Assembly: GCA_041678045.1 (NCBI GenBank)
Contig: JBAYOV010000012.1
Location: 10,945-74,944 of the forward strand
Direction of reading: 5' to 3'
Length of the DNA: 64,000 bases
Source of the DNA: UBA2357 sp041678045
Lineage (GTDB): Bacteria > Pseudomonadota > Gammaproteobacteria > Burkholderiales > Rhodocyclaceae
How positions within the stretch are numbered: position 1 is the first letter of the stretch; every line of letters starts with the position of its first letter. A program made the position numbers and the translations under genes. Under the pieces are notes generated by a model. The model ran no database searches. It worked only from the letters and a program-made list of their open reading frames with translations, and was not told where the DNA came from. Below are positions 50,355-64,000 of the stretch, in pieces.

Positions 50355-50765
50355 GTGAGTCGAAAACTGCCCGTCAATCGCAACCTGACCCGCGCCTCTC
50401 TGGCGCTCGCTCCCCGATGCAGTCCGCTACGTGGCGTCCTTCTTGTGTGCCTTGGCCTGGTCATGGGGCTGTTGGCGGCCGGCGTGTTCTGGTTTGCGTT
50501 CGATGCCACGGTGGTGCCCGAGAGGGGCGCCCCCGCTGCGGCGATGGATGAGATCGGTCTGGATGCGCTGCGCGAGGCTCACGCCGAGCAGACGCGTGCA
50601 AACGAGGCGCTGAAGGATTCGCTGAGCGCGGCAATCACCGATCTTGAAGTCGAGAAGGCCACCCGGCAGGAGCTGGAGCGGCAGCTTGGCCTGTTGAATC
50701 AGCAACTCAAGGAAGCGAATGAGGCGCTGGAGTTTTTTCGCGCCAACACTGATGGCGCGCGGTGA
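50355..50765 (+). CDS. Small membrane-anchored coiled-coil protein
   Basis: A 136-residue protein with one helix (LLVCLGLVMGLLAAGVFWFAF) and a periplasmic coiled coil (residues about 75-130, TRQELERQLGLLNQQLKEAN). It ends at LEFFRANTDGAR. Proteins I recall with this layout (DUF6776-like) continue for another 100 residues as a beta-rich domain, so this one may be shortened. No continuation is visible in the other frames, because the bactofilin gene begins 41 bases later. GTG at 50355 is the only reasonable start. It presumably works with the flanking M23 enzyme and bactofilin. Confidence 0.65.
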   Translation: MSRKLPVNRNLTRASLALAPRCSPLRGVLLVCLGLVMGLLAAGVFWFAFDATVVPERGAPAAAMDEIGLDALREAHAEQTRANEALKDSLSAAITDLEVEKATRQELERQLGLLNQQLKEANEALEFFRANTDGAR

Positions 50766-50806
50766 GCGGGGTCTGCGCGCGCAAAGAATCGCCGGAGAGT
50801 GGAGGC

Positions 50807-51322
50807 ATGATGTTCGGCAAGAAAAAAGACAAACGTAACGCAATCGAAGTCACGCGCCTGTCCAGCCTGGTGGCGGACAATCTGCAGGTGGTCGGCGATG
50901 TGCTGTTTGCCGGTGGTCTTCGGGTAGATGGCAAGATCGAGGGCAATGTGCTCGGGCGCGAGGGCGAGAAGAGCCTGATCGTGCTCAGCCAGAAAGGCTG
51001 CATCGTGGGGCGGGTACGCGCCTACGATGCGGTGATCAATGGCACCATCTCGGGCGATCTGGAGGTGGAGCATTTTCTCGAACTGCAGGCCGGTGCGCGC
51101 GTGTCCGGCAATATCAGTTACCGGCAGCTGCAAATGGAGTGCGGGGCCACCATAGAGGGGCAGTTGGTGTGCACCGAAGACGTGCGCTCCGTACTTCAGG
51201 AACGTGCGAGCGCAACTTCTGTACCGGCACGGCTCGCCATGCCCGTGGTTGAAGCGTCCTCCGTGCAGGATGACGAAACCACGGTCATCCCCTCTTCGCC
51301 GGGGACTGTGCCTCGCCCCTGA
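50807..51322 (+). CDS. Bactofilin family cytoskeletal protein
   Basis: A 171-residue protein with the right-handed beta-helix core of bactofilins (about residues 25-125), seen as repeated short strands: NLQVVGDVLFAGGLRVDGKI, GRVRAYDAVINGTISGDLEV and ARVSGNISYRQLQMECGATI. The basic N-terminus GKKKDKRNAIEV and a flexible proline/serine tail are typical. Bactofilins polymerise without nucleotide and recruit cell-wall enzymes. The M23 peptidase two genes upstream is the likely client. Adjacent ATGs at 50807 and 50810 both have purine-rich ribosome sites. Confidence 0.9.
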   Translation: MMFGKKKDKRNAIEVTRLSSLVADNLQVVGDVLFAGGLRVDGKIEGNVLGREGEKSLIVLSQKGCIVGRVRAYDAVINGTISGDLEVEHFLELQAGARVSGNISYRQLQMECGATIEGQLVCTEDVRSVLQERASATSVPARLAMPVVEASSVQDDETTVIPSSPGTVPRP

Positions 51323-51353
51323 GCGCTCGGGGCGTATGGGCCGGGGAGTCGGG

Positions 51354-51359
51354 TATAAT
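51354..51359 (+). promoter_or_regulatory. Consensus -10 (TATAAT) upstream of purL
   Basis: A perfect TATAAT lies 69 bases before the purL start, in the gap after the bactofilin gene. No good -35 is seen at 17 bases, so activity may depend on other factors. Confidence 0.45.
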
Positions 51360-51427
51360 CGGGCGTTTGGGTTGCAGCGCCCGTCAGGGGGCCACTCAAG
51401 TCCGATCCCCATCACTGATCCTACCCC

Positions 51428-55372
<3,945 letters not shown>

Positions 55373-55385
55373 GCGGTCATGAACG

Positions 55386-55414
55386 ACGGCCTCCGGGGGG
55401 CTACCGGAGGCCGT
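55386..55414 (+). terminator. Intrinsic terminator after purL
   Basis: ACGGCCTCCGG and CCGGAGGCCGT form an 11-base stem with a seven-base loop, directly followed by TTT, 13 bases after the purL stop. Confidence 0.85.
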
Positions 55415-55454
55415 TTTGCTTGAGACGGGTCAAGGTGCCGTGTGCCTGGCCCGC

Positions 55455-55460
55455 TATACT
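55455..55460 (+). promoter_or_regulatory. -10-like hexamer upstream of sco
   Basis: TATACT lies 27 bases before the sco start in the short gap after the purL terminator. The -35 is not clear. Confidence 0.4.
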
Positions 55461-55486
55461 CGCCCTGAATGCCTGAAGGAGAAATC

Positions 55487-56098
55487 ATGCTTTCCAGAGC
55501 ACGCAATGCCGTGAATCGTGTGCAGCGGTTGATGTGGATGTTGCTGCTGGCCGTGCTGCTGACGGCCTGCGCCGAACAGGGGCCGGGCTTTCACGCGACG
55601 GACATCACCGGCGCGAACTATGGCAAGGATTTCCGGCTGGTCGATTCGGAGGGACAGTTGCGTACCCTGGCAGATTTCCGTGGCAAGGTGGTGGTGGTGT
55701 ATTTCGGTTTCATCCAGTGCCCGGATGTGTGCCCCACTGCGCTGTTGCGGGCTGTTGAGGCGAAAAGCTTGCTCGGCGACCAGGGCGAACGCATGCAGGT
55801 GGTCTATATCACGGTCGACCCCGAGCGCGACACGCCGGACATCGTGAAGGAATACATGGCCGCCTTCGATCCGGCGTTCATCGGTCTGCATCCGACGCTG
55901 GAAGAGCTGCCGGAGGTGGCAAAAACCTTCCGCGTGTTCTACCGCAAGGTGCCCACGGGTGAGTCCTACACCATGGACCACACGGCCACCTCATTCGTTT
56001 ACGACACCGAGGGCCGGCTCAGGCTGGCCATTCCACACGCACAATCGGCCGAGCACATGGCCGCAGACTTGCGAACCCTGCTCGGCATGGCAAAGTAA
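55487..56098 (+). CDS. SCO1/SenC family copper-binding thioredoxin-like lipoprotein
   Basis: A 203-residue exported protein with a hydrophobic N-terminus and a lipobox-like LLTAC near residue 30. The SCO fold carries the copper/thiol motif CPDVCP and the distal histidine in TMDHTATSF. It assembles the CuA centre of cytochrome oxidase or acts as a thiol-disulfide chaperone. It stands alone here, away from oxidase genes. The ATG at 55487 follows AAGGAG. Two hairpins follow the stop. Confidence 0.92.
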   Translation: MLSRARNAVNRVQRLMWMLLLAVLLTACAEQGPGFHATDITGANYGKDFRLVDSEGQLRTLADFRGKVVVVYFGFIQCPDVCPTALLRAVEAKSLLGDQGERMQVVYITVDPERDTPDIVKEYMAAFDPAFIGLHPTLEELPEVAKTFRVFYRKVPTGESYTMDHTATSFVYDTEGRLRLAIPHAQSAEHMAADLRTLLGMAK

Positions 56099-56170
56099 GC
56101 ACACGCTCGCTGGCGTGTGCCGAAGGCCAGCAAAAACGGCAGCGGGGTTGATCGCCCGGCTGCCGCTTTC
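56099..56170. terminator. Two hairpins between convergent sco and etf-QO genes
   Basis: The first is GCACACGC/GCGTGTGC (56099-56106, 56113-56120), starting at the sco stop. The second is CGGCAGC/GCTGCCG with three more pairs (56137-56165); on the minus strand it is followed directly by TTTTT. The second is a good terminator for the minus-strand gene. Confidence 0.75.
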
Positions 56171-56200
56171 CTTGCCCCTGCGCTTCAGGTGCCGAGGTGC

Positions 56201-57838
56201 TTACATCCCCTGATACAGCGGACCTTCCCCGCCTTGCGGCACCACCCAGTTGATGTTTTGCGTGGGGTCCTTGATATCGCAGGTCTTGCAGTGCACGCAG
56301 TTCTGCGCATTGATCTGCAGGCGGGGGCCAGCCTCTTCCTGCACGATTTCATACACCCCTGCCGGGCAGTAACGCTGCTCAGGTGCGTCGTAACGGGCAA
56401 GGTTGACCGTGATCGGCACCGAGGCGTCCTTCAGCTGAAGGTGACAGGGTTGCTCTTCCTCGTGGTTGGTGTTGGAGAGGAACACCGAGGACAGACGATC
56501 GAAGGTGAGCACGCCGTCGGGCTTGGGATACTCGATCTTCGGGCATTCGGACGCGGGTTTCAGCGTGGTGTGATCGGCGCTGTTGTGCAGCGTCCAGGGG
56601 GCCTTGCCGCGCAGCACGATCTGGTCGAAGCCGAACAGCAGCGAACCGAGAATCAAGCCTTTCTTCATGTAGGGCTTGAAGTTGCGTGACTTGTGCAGCT
56701 CCTCGTGCAGCCAGCTTTCGCGGAATGCTTTTGGATAGGCGTCCAGTTCGTCGCGGCTGCGTTCGGCCGTCACGGCCTCGAAAGCTGCCTCCGCAGCCAG
56801 CATGCCGCTCTTGATCGCCGCATGAATGCCCTTGATGCGTGCAGCGTTGAGATAGCCCGCATCGTCGCCGATCAGGGCGCCGCCGGGGAAGGTGGTTTTC
56901 GGCAGCGATTGCAGGCCACCGGCAGCCAGGGCGCGGGCGCCATACGACAGGCGCTTGCCGCCTTCGAGGAATTTGCGCACTTCCGGATGCGTCTTGTAGC
57001 GCTGGAACTCTTCAAATGGCGACAGGTGCGGATTGCTGTAGTTAAGACCGACAACGAACCCCACCGCAACCAGATTGTCCTCCAGGTGATACATGAAGGA
57101 GCCGCCGTAAGTCTGCGTGTCCAGCGGCCAGCCAGCGGTGTGCATCACCATGCCCGGCACATGCTGGCTGGCCGGCACTTCCCACAGTTCCTTGATACCG
57201 ATGCCGTAGGTTTGCGGATCGACCCCCTCGCGCAGATTGAAGCGGGTCTCGAGCTCCTTGCCCAGATGACCACGGCAGCCCTCGGCAAACAGGGTGTAGC
57301 GTGCATGCAGCTCCATGCCGGGCTGGTGGTTGGGGCCGGGTGTGCCGTCGCGGTGCAGGCCCATGTCGCCGGTGGCGATGCCCTTCACCGCGCCGTTTTC
57401 GTCATACAGCACTTCGGCCGCGGCAAAGCCGGGGTAGACCTCGATGCCGGCAGCCTCGCACTGCTCGCCCAGCCATTTTGCGAGATGCCCCAGGCGCACG
57501 ATGTAGTTGCCGTGGTTGGTGAAGCAGTCGGGCAGCAGCGCATTGGGGGTGCTGCGGGCGCCGCTTTCGGTCAGGAACAGGAAGCGGTCTTCGGAAACTT
57601 CGGTCTGGATCGGTGCGCCCTTTTCCTTCCAGTCGGGAATCAGCTCGTTCAGCGAGCGGGGGTCGAGCACGGCGCCCGACAGCGAATGGGCGCCAATCTC
57701 CGCGCCCTTTTCGATCAGGCAGATCGACACGTCCTGCCCCTTCTCGTCGGCGAGCTGCTTGAGACGCAGCGCTGCGGCCAGTCCTGCAGGGCCTCCTCCG
57801 ACGACCAGGACATCGAATTCCATCGATTCGCGTTCCAT
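56201..57838 (-). CDS. Electron-transfer flavoprotein-ubiquinone oxidoreductase
   Basis: A 545-residue membrane-associated flavoprotein that passes electrons from ETF (acyl-CoA dehydrogenases) to ubiquinone. The N-terminal FAD fold is VLVVGGGPAGLAAALRLKQL. The ubiquinone region includes GGALIGDDAGYLNAARIKGI. The C-terminal 4Fe-4S cluster is bound by CVHCKTCDIKDP and an upstream cysteine (YCPAG). The start at 57838 follows AGGAG. It is transcribed divergently from a thioesterase gene, with a palindromic operator candidate in the gap. The length is normal for bacterial ETF-QO. Confidence 0.95.
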   Translation of the reverse strand: MERESMEFDVLVVGGGPAGLAAALRLKQLADEKGQDVSICLIEKGAEIGAHSLSGAVLDPRSLNELIPDWKEKGAPIQTEVSEDRFLFLTESGARSTPNALLPDCFTNHGNYIVRLGHLAKWLGEQCEAAGIEVYPGFAAAEVLYDENGAVKGIATGDMGLHRDGTPGPNHQPGMELHARYTLFAEGCRGHLGKELETRFNLREGVDPQTYGIGIKELWEVPASQHVPGMVMHTAGWPLDTQTYGGSFMYHLEDNLVAVGFVVGLNYSNPHLSPFEEFQRYKTHPEVRKFLEGGKRLSYGARALAAGGLQSLPKTTFPGGALIGDDAGYLNAARIKGIHAAIKSGMLAAEAAFEAVTAERSRDELDAYPKAFRESWLHEELHKSRNFKPYMKKGLILGSLLFGFDQIVLRGKAPWTLHNSADHTTLKPASECPKIEYPKPDGVLTFDRLSSVFLSNTNHEEEQPCHLQLKDASVPITVNLARYDAPEQRYCPAGVYEIVQEEAGPRLQINAQNCVHCKTCDIKDPTQNINWVVPQGGEGPLYQGM

Positions 57839-57965
57839 ATTGTGCTTCTCCTCGCGGTGCTTCCGGTTATACGGTTGTCTGTCCAGCCGGGCAGCGCCGG
57901 TGCGCCGTGACTGAACCTGCTCTGGCAATGCGGCAACACTTCACATGCTAGTATCACCGACATCG

Positions 57966-57989
57966 GTAACATACGGTGGCGTATGTTAC
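57966..57989. promoter_or_regulatory. Palindromic operator candidate between etf-QO and the thioesterase gene
   Basis: GTAACATAC and GTATGTTAC are perfect nine-base inverted arms around GGTGGC. The site is centred in the 188-base divergent gap. The size and symmetry suit a TetR- or GntR-type dimer, perhaps an acyl-CoA-responsive regulator, given the genes on both sides. Confidence 0.7.
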
Positions 57990-58026
57990 ATTAGCTCCCG
58001 CCGGTTGATCAAAAGGAGATGAATCA

Positions 58027-58431
58027 ATGCACGAAGAACGCAAACTGCTGCTCACCACGCGCATGCCGGTGCGCTGGGGCGACATGGACTACTACGGCCA
58101 TGTCAACAACACGGTGTACTTTCGCTATTTCGAGCAGGCGCGGGTGGAGTGGATCGAGAACATGGGTTTTCCCGTGAGTCCGTCCGAGGAAAGCGGGGCG
58201 GTCATCGTGAACGCCGATTGCACCTTCAGGATTCCGGTAAACTACCCGGCCACCGTGGAGATCAAAGTGTTTGCCGGCAAGCCCGGACGCAGCAGCGTGA
58301 TGACCTGGTACGAGCTGTATGTGGTCGGCGATGAGCGCCTTTACGCAGAGGGTTCGGCCAAGGTGGTGTGGATGAATCCGGCCACCGGCAAGTCGGTGCC
58401 CTTGCCCGAGCGCCTGCGCGAACTGCTGTAA
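58027..58431 (+). CDS. Hotdog-fold acyl-CoA thioesterase (YbgC/4HBT type)
   Basis: A 134-residue single hotdog domain. The catalytic aspartate lies in RWGDMDYYGHVNNTVYFRYF, the typical 4HBT signature, followed by EQARVEWIENMGF. It would hydrolyse an acyl-CoA or aryl-CoA thioester in the cytoplasm. The ATG at 58027 follows AAAAGGAGATG. It is followed 80 bases later by an acetoacetyl-CoA synthetase gene and is divergent from etf-QO, a set fitting fatty or branched-chain acid breakdown. Confidence 0.88.
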   Translation: MHEERKLLLTTRMPVRWGDMDYYGHVNNTVYFRYFEQARVEWIENMGFPVSPSEESGAVIVNADCTFRIPVNYPATVEIKVFAGKPGRSSVMTWYELYVVGDERLYAEGSAKVVWMNPATGKSVPLPERLRELL

Positions 58432-58511
58432 GGGTGGCACGCCGGTCAGTGACAAGCAGGCAAGCAGTACCCCTAACCATACAAATAAACCAATAAGCAG
58501 GAGACTTTCAG

Positions 58512-60500
<1,989 letters not shown>

Positions 60501-60532
60501 ACGCACCGCACGGTGTACAAGGAGCAGGCAAC

Positions 60533-61075
60533 ATGCTGATGAACCGAGACAAATCCACGCTGCTCATCATCGATGTGCAGACCCGGCTGGCGCCGGCGAT
60601 CCACGACGGACAGCGGGTGGTGGAGCGCTGCATCTGGCTGGCCGGCGTGGCCAACCGCATGAGCGTGCCGGTGGTGGTGACCGAACACTTTCCCGACAAG
60701 ATCGGCGCCACGCTCGACGCGGTGAAAGCCGTCACGCCGGACGCCTGCTATGTAAGCAAGCAGTGCTTTTCCGGTCAGGCCGAAGGGCGTCTGGACGCCA
60801 CTGCAGTGGGGGAGCGGCGCCAGGTGGTTGTTTGCGGCACCGAGGCCCATGTGTGTGTCCAGCAGACTGCGCTGGAGTTGCGCTGGGCCGGCAAGGAAGT
60901 GTTTGTGGTCGCCGACGCCTCGGGTTCGCGCGATCCGGCCAACCGCGATCTGGCGTTTGAACGCATGCGGGCACACGGCATCGAGATTGTCTCTTCGGAG
61001 ATGGTTGCGTTCGAGTGGCTGCAGCGCGGTGGTACCGAGCTGTTCCGCACGGTCAACCGCGATTTCATTCGCTGA
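60533..61075 (+). CDS. Isochorismatase-like cysteine hydrolase
   Basis: A 180-residue protein of the YcaC-like subgroup. The catalytic triad is visible as the aspartate in LIIDVQTRL, a lysine in SKQCFSGQ, and the cysteine in GTEAHVCVQQTAL. Natural substrates of this group are usually unknown amides or imino compounds. It is 32 bases after the acetoacetyl-CoA synthetase gene and probably in the same transcript. The hairpin after it may end the operon. Confidence 0.87.
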   Translation: MLMNRDKSTLLIIDVQTRLAPAIHDGQRVVERCIWLAGVANRMSVPVVVTEHFPDKIGATLDAVKAVTPDACYVSKQCFSGQAEGRLDATAVGERRQVVVCGTEAHVCVQQTALELRWAGKEVFVVADASGSRDPANRDLAFERMRAHGIEIVSSEMVAFEWLQRGGTELFRTVNRDFIR

Positions 61076-61085
61076 GTTCCTGCGG

Positions 61086-61110
61086 CCGTACCCGCCCTGG
61101 GCGGGTACGG
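61086..61110 (+). terminator. GC-rich hairpin after the isochorismatase-like gene
   Basis: CCGTACCCGCC and GGCGGGTACGG form a perfect 11-base stem with a three-base CTG loop, 10 bases after the stop. No T-run follows, so it may be a pause or stability element. Confidence 0.5.
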
Positions 61111-61205
61111 GGCCGGCAAGGCGGTGAGGGTGATTTTGCGCCCGCCGTCCTTCCGGAGCGGGGGTGACTTCGGTTATCATCGCGCTTTCCCGCAGTTGCA
61201 TTCTC

Positions 61206-62848
61206 ATGACCAAATACGTCTTCGTTACTGGCGGTGTCGTGTCCTCTCTGGGCAAGGGCATCGCGGCGGCCTCGCTGGGCGCCATCCTGGAATCCCGCGG
61301 CATCAAGGTCACGCACCTCAAGCTGGATCCTTACATCAACGTCGATCCGGGCACGATGAGCCCGTTTCAGCACGGCGAGGTGTTCGTCACCGAGGACGGT
61401 GCCGAAACCGACCTCGATCTCGGTCACTACGAGCGCTTCACCAGCGCCCGCATGAGCCGTGCGAACAACTTCACCACCGGTCAGATCTACGAATCGGTGA
61501 TCAAGAAGGAGCGTCGCGGCGAATACCTGGGCAAGACCGTGCAGGTGATCCCGCACATCACCGACGAGATCAAGCTGTCCATCAAGCGTGGCGCAGCCGG
61601 GGCCGATGTGGCCATCGTCGAGGTGGGCGGCACCGTGGGCGACATCGAGTCGCTGCCGTTTCTCGAAGCCATCCGTCAGATGGGCATCGAGGAGGGGCGC
61701 AACCGCACCTGTTTCATCCACCTCACGCTGCTGCCCTACATTCCCACGGCCGGTGAGCTGAAGACCAAGCCCACCCAGCATTCGGTGAAGGAATTGCGCG
61801 AGATCGGCATCCAGCCCGACATCCTGCTGTGCCGTGCGGACCGCTCGATTCCGGCCGACGAGCGCAAGAAGATCGCGCTGTTCTGCAACGTGATGCCCGA
61901 GGCGGTGATCGAGTGCCTGGATGCGGACTCCATCTACAAGATTCCCGGCATGCTGCATGACCAGATGCTCGACGAGATCGTCTGTCACAAGCTGGGCATC
62001 CTGGCGCGTGCAGCCGACCTGAGCGTGTGGGAGAACCTCATCGATGCGCTCGAAAATCCGAGACAGTCGGTGGACATCGCCTTTGTCGGCAAGTATGTCG
62101 ACCTCACCGAGTCCTACAAGTCGCTGATCGAGGCGGTCAATCACGCCGGCATGCACACCCGCAGCAAGGTGAACATCCACTTCATCGACTCGGAAGACAT
62201 CGAAAGCAGCGGCACCGCGATGCTCGCACGCATGGATGCCATTCTGGTGCCGGGCGGTTTCGGCAAGCGTGGCACCGAAGGCAAGATTGCCGCAATCCGT
62301 CATGCCCGCGAAAACCGGGTGCCGTATCTGGGCATCTGCCTCGGCATGCAGCTCGCGGTGGTCGAGTTTGCGCGCAATGTGGCCGCCATGGACGGGGCGC
62401 ATTCCACCGAATTCGAGCAGGATACCCCCTACCCGGTGATCGGCCTGATTACCGAATGGCAGGATCGCAGCGGCAAGCGCGAGAAGCGCAGCGCAGAATC
62501 CGACCTGGGAGGCACGATGCGTTTGGGGGGCAGGTGTGCCATCTGGCCGAAGGCTCGCTGGCGCGCGAAATCTACGGTGCCGATGACATTCTGGAGCGCC
62601 ACCGTCACCGCTACGAAGTGAACAACACCTTGTTGAGCAGACTCGAAGAAAAGGGGCTGCGCGTCTCCGGCCGCGCGCCGGGCACGGATCTGTGCGAAAT
62701 GGTCGAACTGCCGGCAGAGGTGCATCCCTGGTTTGTCGGTTGCCAGTTCCACCCCGAATTCACCTCCAACCCGCGCAAGGGCCATCCGCTGTTCAGCGCC
62801 TTCATGAAGGCCGCGCTTGCGCACAAATCCGCAGCCGCTGCGGCTTGA
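61206..62848 (+). CDS. pyrG: CTP synthase, interrupted by a one-base frameshift at a six-G tract
   Basis: The enzyme makes CTP from UTP, ATP and glutamine. The synthase domain begins KYVFVTGGVVSSLGKG and has LDPYINVDPGTMSPFQHGEV. The glutaminase nucleophile lies in GICLGMQLAVVEF. The frame breaks at the G run 62525-62530. One added G would give GGTMRLGGQVCHLAEGSL and continue through HRYEVNN and GCQFHPEFTSNP to 62848, about 547 residues, the normal length. As written, the first frame stops at 62621 with about 35 unrelated residues. Because pyrG is nearly always required, a sequencing or assembly error is most likely. Confidence 0.92.
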
Positions 62849-62859
62849 GGAGTCCTGCC

Positions 62860-63711
62860 ATGAAACTGTGTGGATTCGATGTCGGACTGGACCAGCCCAT
62901 CTTCCTGATTTCCGGACCCTGCGTGATCGAATCGCGCGACATGGCCTTCGAGACGGCCGGTCAGCTGAAGGACATCTGCGCCGAGCTGGGCATTCCGTTC
63001 ATCTACAAGTCGTCCTACGACAAGGCCAACCGTAGTTCGGGCAAGTCTTATCGTGGGATGGGCATGGACAAGGGGCTGGAAATCCTTGCCGATGTGCGCA
63101 AGACCCTGGGGGTCCCGGTGCTCACCGACGTGCATACCGCTGAGGAAGTGCCCGCCGTGGCTGCGGTGGTCGATGTGCTGCAGACGCCGGCCTTCCTGTG
63201 TCGCCAGACCGATTTCATTCATGCCGTGGCGGCTTCGGGCAAGCCGGTGAACATCAAGAAGGGGCAGTTCCTGGCGCCCGGCGACATGAAACAGGTGGTG
63301 CTCAAGGCGCGCGAGGCGGCCGGCGGGGCGGACAGCATCATGGTGTGCGAGCGTGGCGTGTCCTTTGGCTACAACAACCTCGTCTCCGACATGCGCAGCC
63401 TTGCGATCATGCGCGAAACCGGTTGCCCGGTCGTGTTCGATGCCACCCACTCGGTGCAGCTGCCCGGTGGGCAGGGCAGTGCCTCGGGCGGTCAGCGCGA
63501 GTTCGTGCCGGTGCTGGCGCGGGCGGCCGTGGCTGCCGGCGTGGCTGGCCTGTTCATGGAATCGCACCCCGACCCCGCGAAGGCCCTTTCGGATGGCCCC
63601 AATGCCTGGCCGCTGGACCGGATGAAAGCCCTGCTGCACACGCTGCGCGAGCTCGATGCGCTGGTCAAGCAGCATGGCTTCCTCGAACAGGGCCTGACGG
63701 CTGCGGCCTGA
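62860..63711 (+). CDS. kdsA: 3-deoxy-8-phosphooctulonate synthase
   Basis: A 283-residue enzyme condensing PEP and arabinose 5-phosphate to KDO 8-phosphate for lipopolysaccharide. Motifs are FLISGPCVIESRDMAFE, IYKSSYDKANRSSGKSYRG, LTDVHTAEEV and the C-terminal ATHSVQLPGGQG and FMESHPDP. It lies 11 bases after pyrG and 61 before eno, the widespread pyrG-kdsA-eno order. The start ATG at 62860 follows GAGGAG. Confidence 0.96.
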   Translation: MKLCGFDVGLDQPIFLISGPCVIESRDMAFETAGQLKDICAELGIPFIYKSSYDKANRSSGKSYRGMGMDKGLEILADVRKTLGVPVLTDVHTAEEVPAVAAVVDVLQTPAFLCRQTDFIHAVAASGKPVNIKKGQFLAPGDMKQVVLKAREAAGGADSIMVCERGVSFGYNNLVSDMRSLAIMRETGCPVVFDATHSVQLPGGQGSASGGQREFVPVLARAAVAAGVAGLFMESHPDPAKALSDGPNAWPLDRMKALLHTLRELDALVKQHGFLEQGLTAAA

Positions 63712-63772
63712 GGCCGGGCTGCGGACAGCCCCAAGATTTTCCCTTTAACCTGCTTTACCTACAGGAAACACC

Positions 63773-64000
63773 ATGAGTGCAATCGTTGATGTCATCGCCC
63801 GGGAGATTCTCGACTCGCGCGGCAACCCGACGGTCGAAGCCGATGTGCTGCTCGAATCGGGCATGATGGGGCGTGCCGCCGTGCCGTCCGGCGCGTCCAC
63901 CGGTTCGCGCGAGGCCATCGAGCTGCGCGACGGCGATGCGGCCCGCTTTCTGGGCAAGGGCGTGCTGCAGGCCGTCGAGAACGTCAATACCGAAATTTCC
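63773..64000 (+). CDS. eno: Enolase, N-terminal part (runs off the window)
   Basis: The first 76 codons are present: SAIVDVIAREILDSRGNPTV, then GRAAVPSGASTGSREAIELR, the conserved enolase N-terminus with the ASTG loop over the active site. The enzyme converts 2-phosphoglycerate to PEP. The ATG at 63773 follows ACAGGAAACACC. The rest lies beyond the window end. Confidence 0.96.
   Translation, partial: MSAIVDVIAREILDSRGNPTVEADVLLESGMMGRAAVPSGASTGSREAIELRDGDAARFLGKGVLQAVENVNTEIS

Overview
The window is 64 kb of GC-rich, densely packed chromosomal DNA. The gene content points to a betaproteobacterium, most likely of the Rhodocyclales (Thauera/Azoarcus type). Supporting genes include a DUF2863 protein, a DUF2788 protein, PpsA with a divergent PpsR, a thermostable-hemolysin-type gene, the pyrG-kdsA-eno order, and periplasmic sulfur and cytochrome genes. 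The placement is an inference from gene content; no 16S gene is present. I saw no tRNA, rRNA, CRISPR array, prophage or intact insertion sequence.

Layout. (1) 1-8.3 kb: the 3' end of a hybrid sensor kinase with three receiver domains and a GGEEF cyclase, then argD-argF-argG, a small DUF2788 membrane protein, ppnP, yajQ, a lone pseudopilin and arfB. (2) 8.3-32.9 kb: a block almost entirely about sulfur. It holds cysP-cysT-cysW-cysA-cysB (minus strand), a second divergent sulfate-binding protein, an SsuABC/TauABC-like transporter with two thioredoxin-like proteins, soxE-F-Y-Z-A-X-W plus a TolC-like helical protein, the plus-strand ssuF-ssuA-ssuD-tauD-ssuC-ssuB operon, a PaaK-type CoA ligase, a permease remnant, cysK and a serine hydrolase. 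(3) 33.2-40.7 kb: a degenerate EAL protein, an operon for SHP-type cytochrome, diheme cytochrome and a ferric-reductase-like flavocytochrome with PepSY proteins and a two-component system, then a thermostable-hemolysin gene followed by a deletion scar. (4) 40.7-51.3 kb: comEC, an alpha/beta hydrolase, msrB, DUF2863, ppsR and ppsA, and an M23 peptidase/coiled-coil/bactofilin cluster. (5) 51.4-64 kb: purL, sco, etf-QO, thioesterase, acetoacetyl-CoA synthetase, isochorismatase-like hydrolase, pyrG, kdsA and the start of eno.

How it works together. The sulfur block covers sulfate import (CysPTWA under CysB), sulfonate import and desulfonation (SsuABCD with a TauD-like dioxygenase), cysteine synthesis (CysK), and periplasmic oxidation of reduced sulfur (SoxXA, the SoxYZ carrier and SoxEF flavocytochrome). 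SoxB and SoxCD are not in the window. The SHP cluster looks like an electron line from cytoplasmic NAD(P)H, through a membrane flavocytochrome, to a diheme cytochrome and an oxygen/NO-type heme protein.

Two genes carry single-base frameshifts inside poly-G tracts: tauD (nine Gs, one too many) and pyrG (six Gs, one too few). PyrG is normally indispensable, so homopolymer sequencing error is the leading explanation for both. Two other sites look like real deletion scars: an AMP-ligase start joined to a histidine-kinase tail at about 40.28 kb, and a permease tail directly behind cysK.
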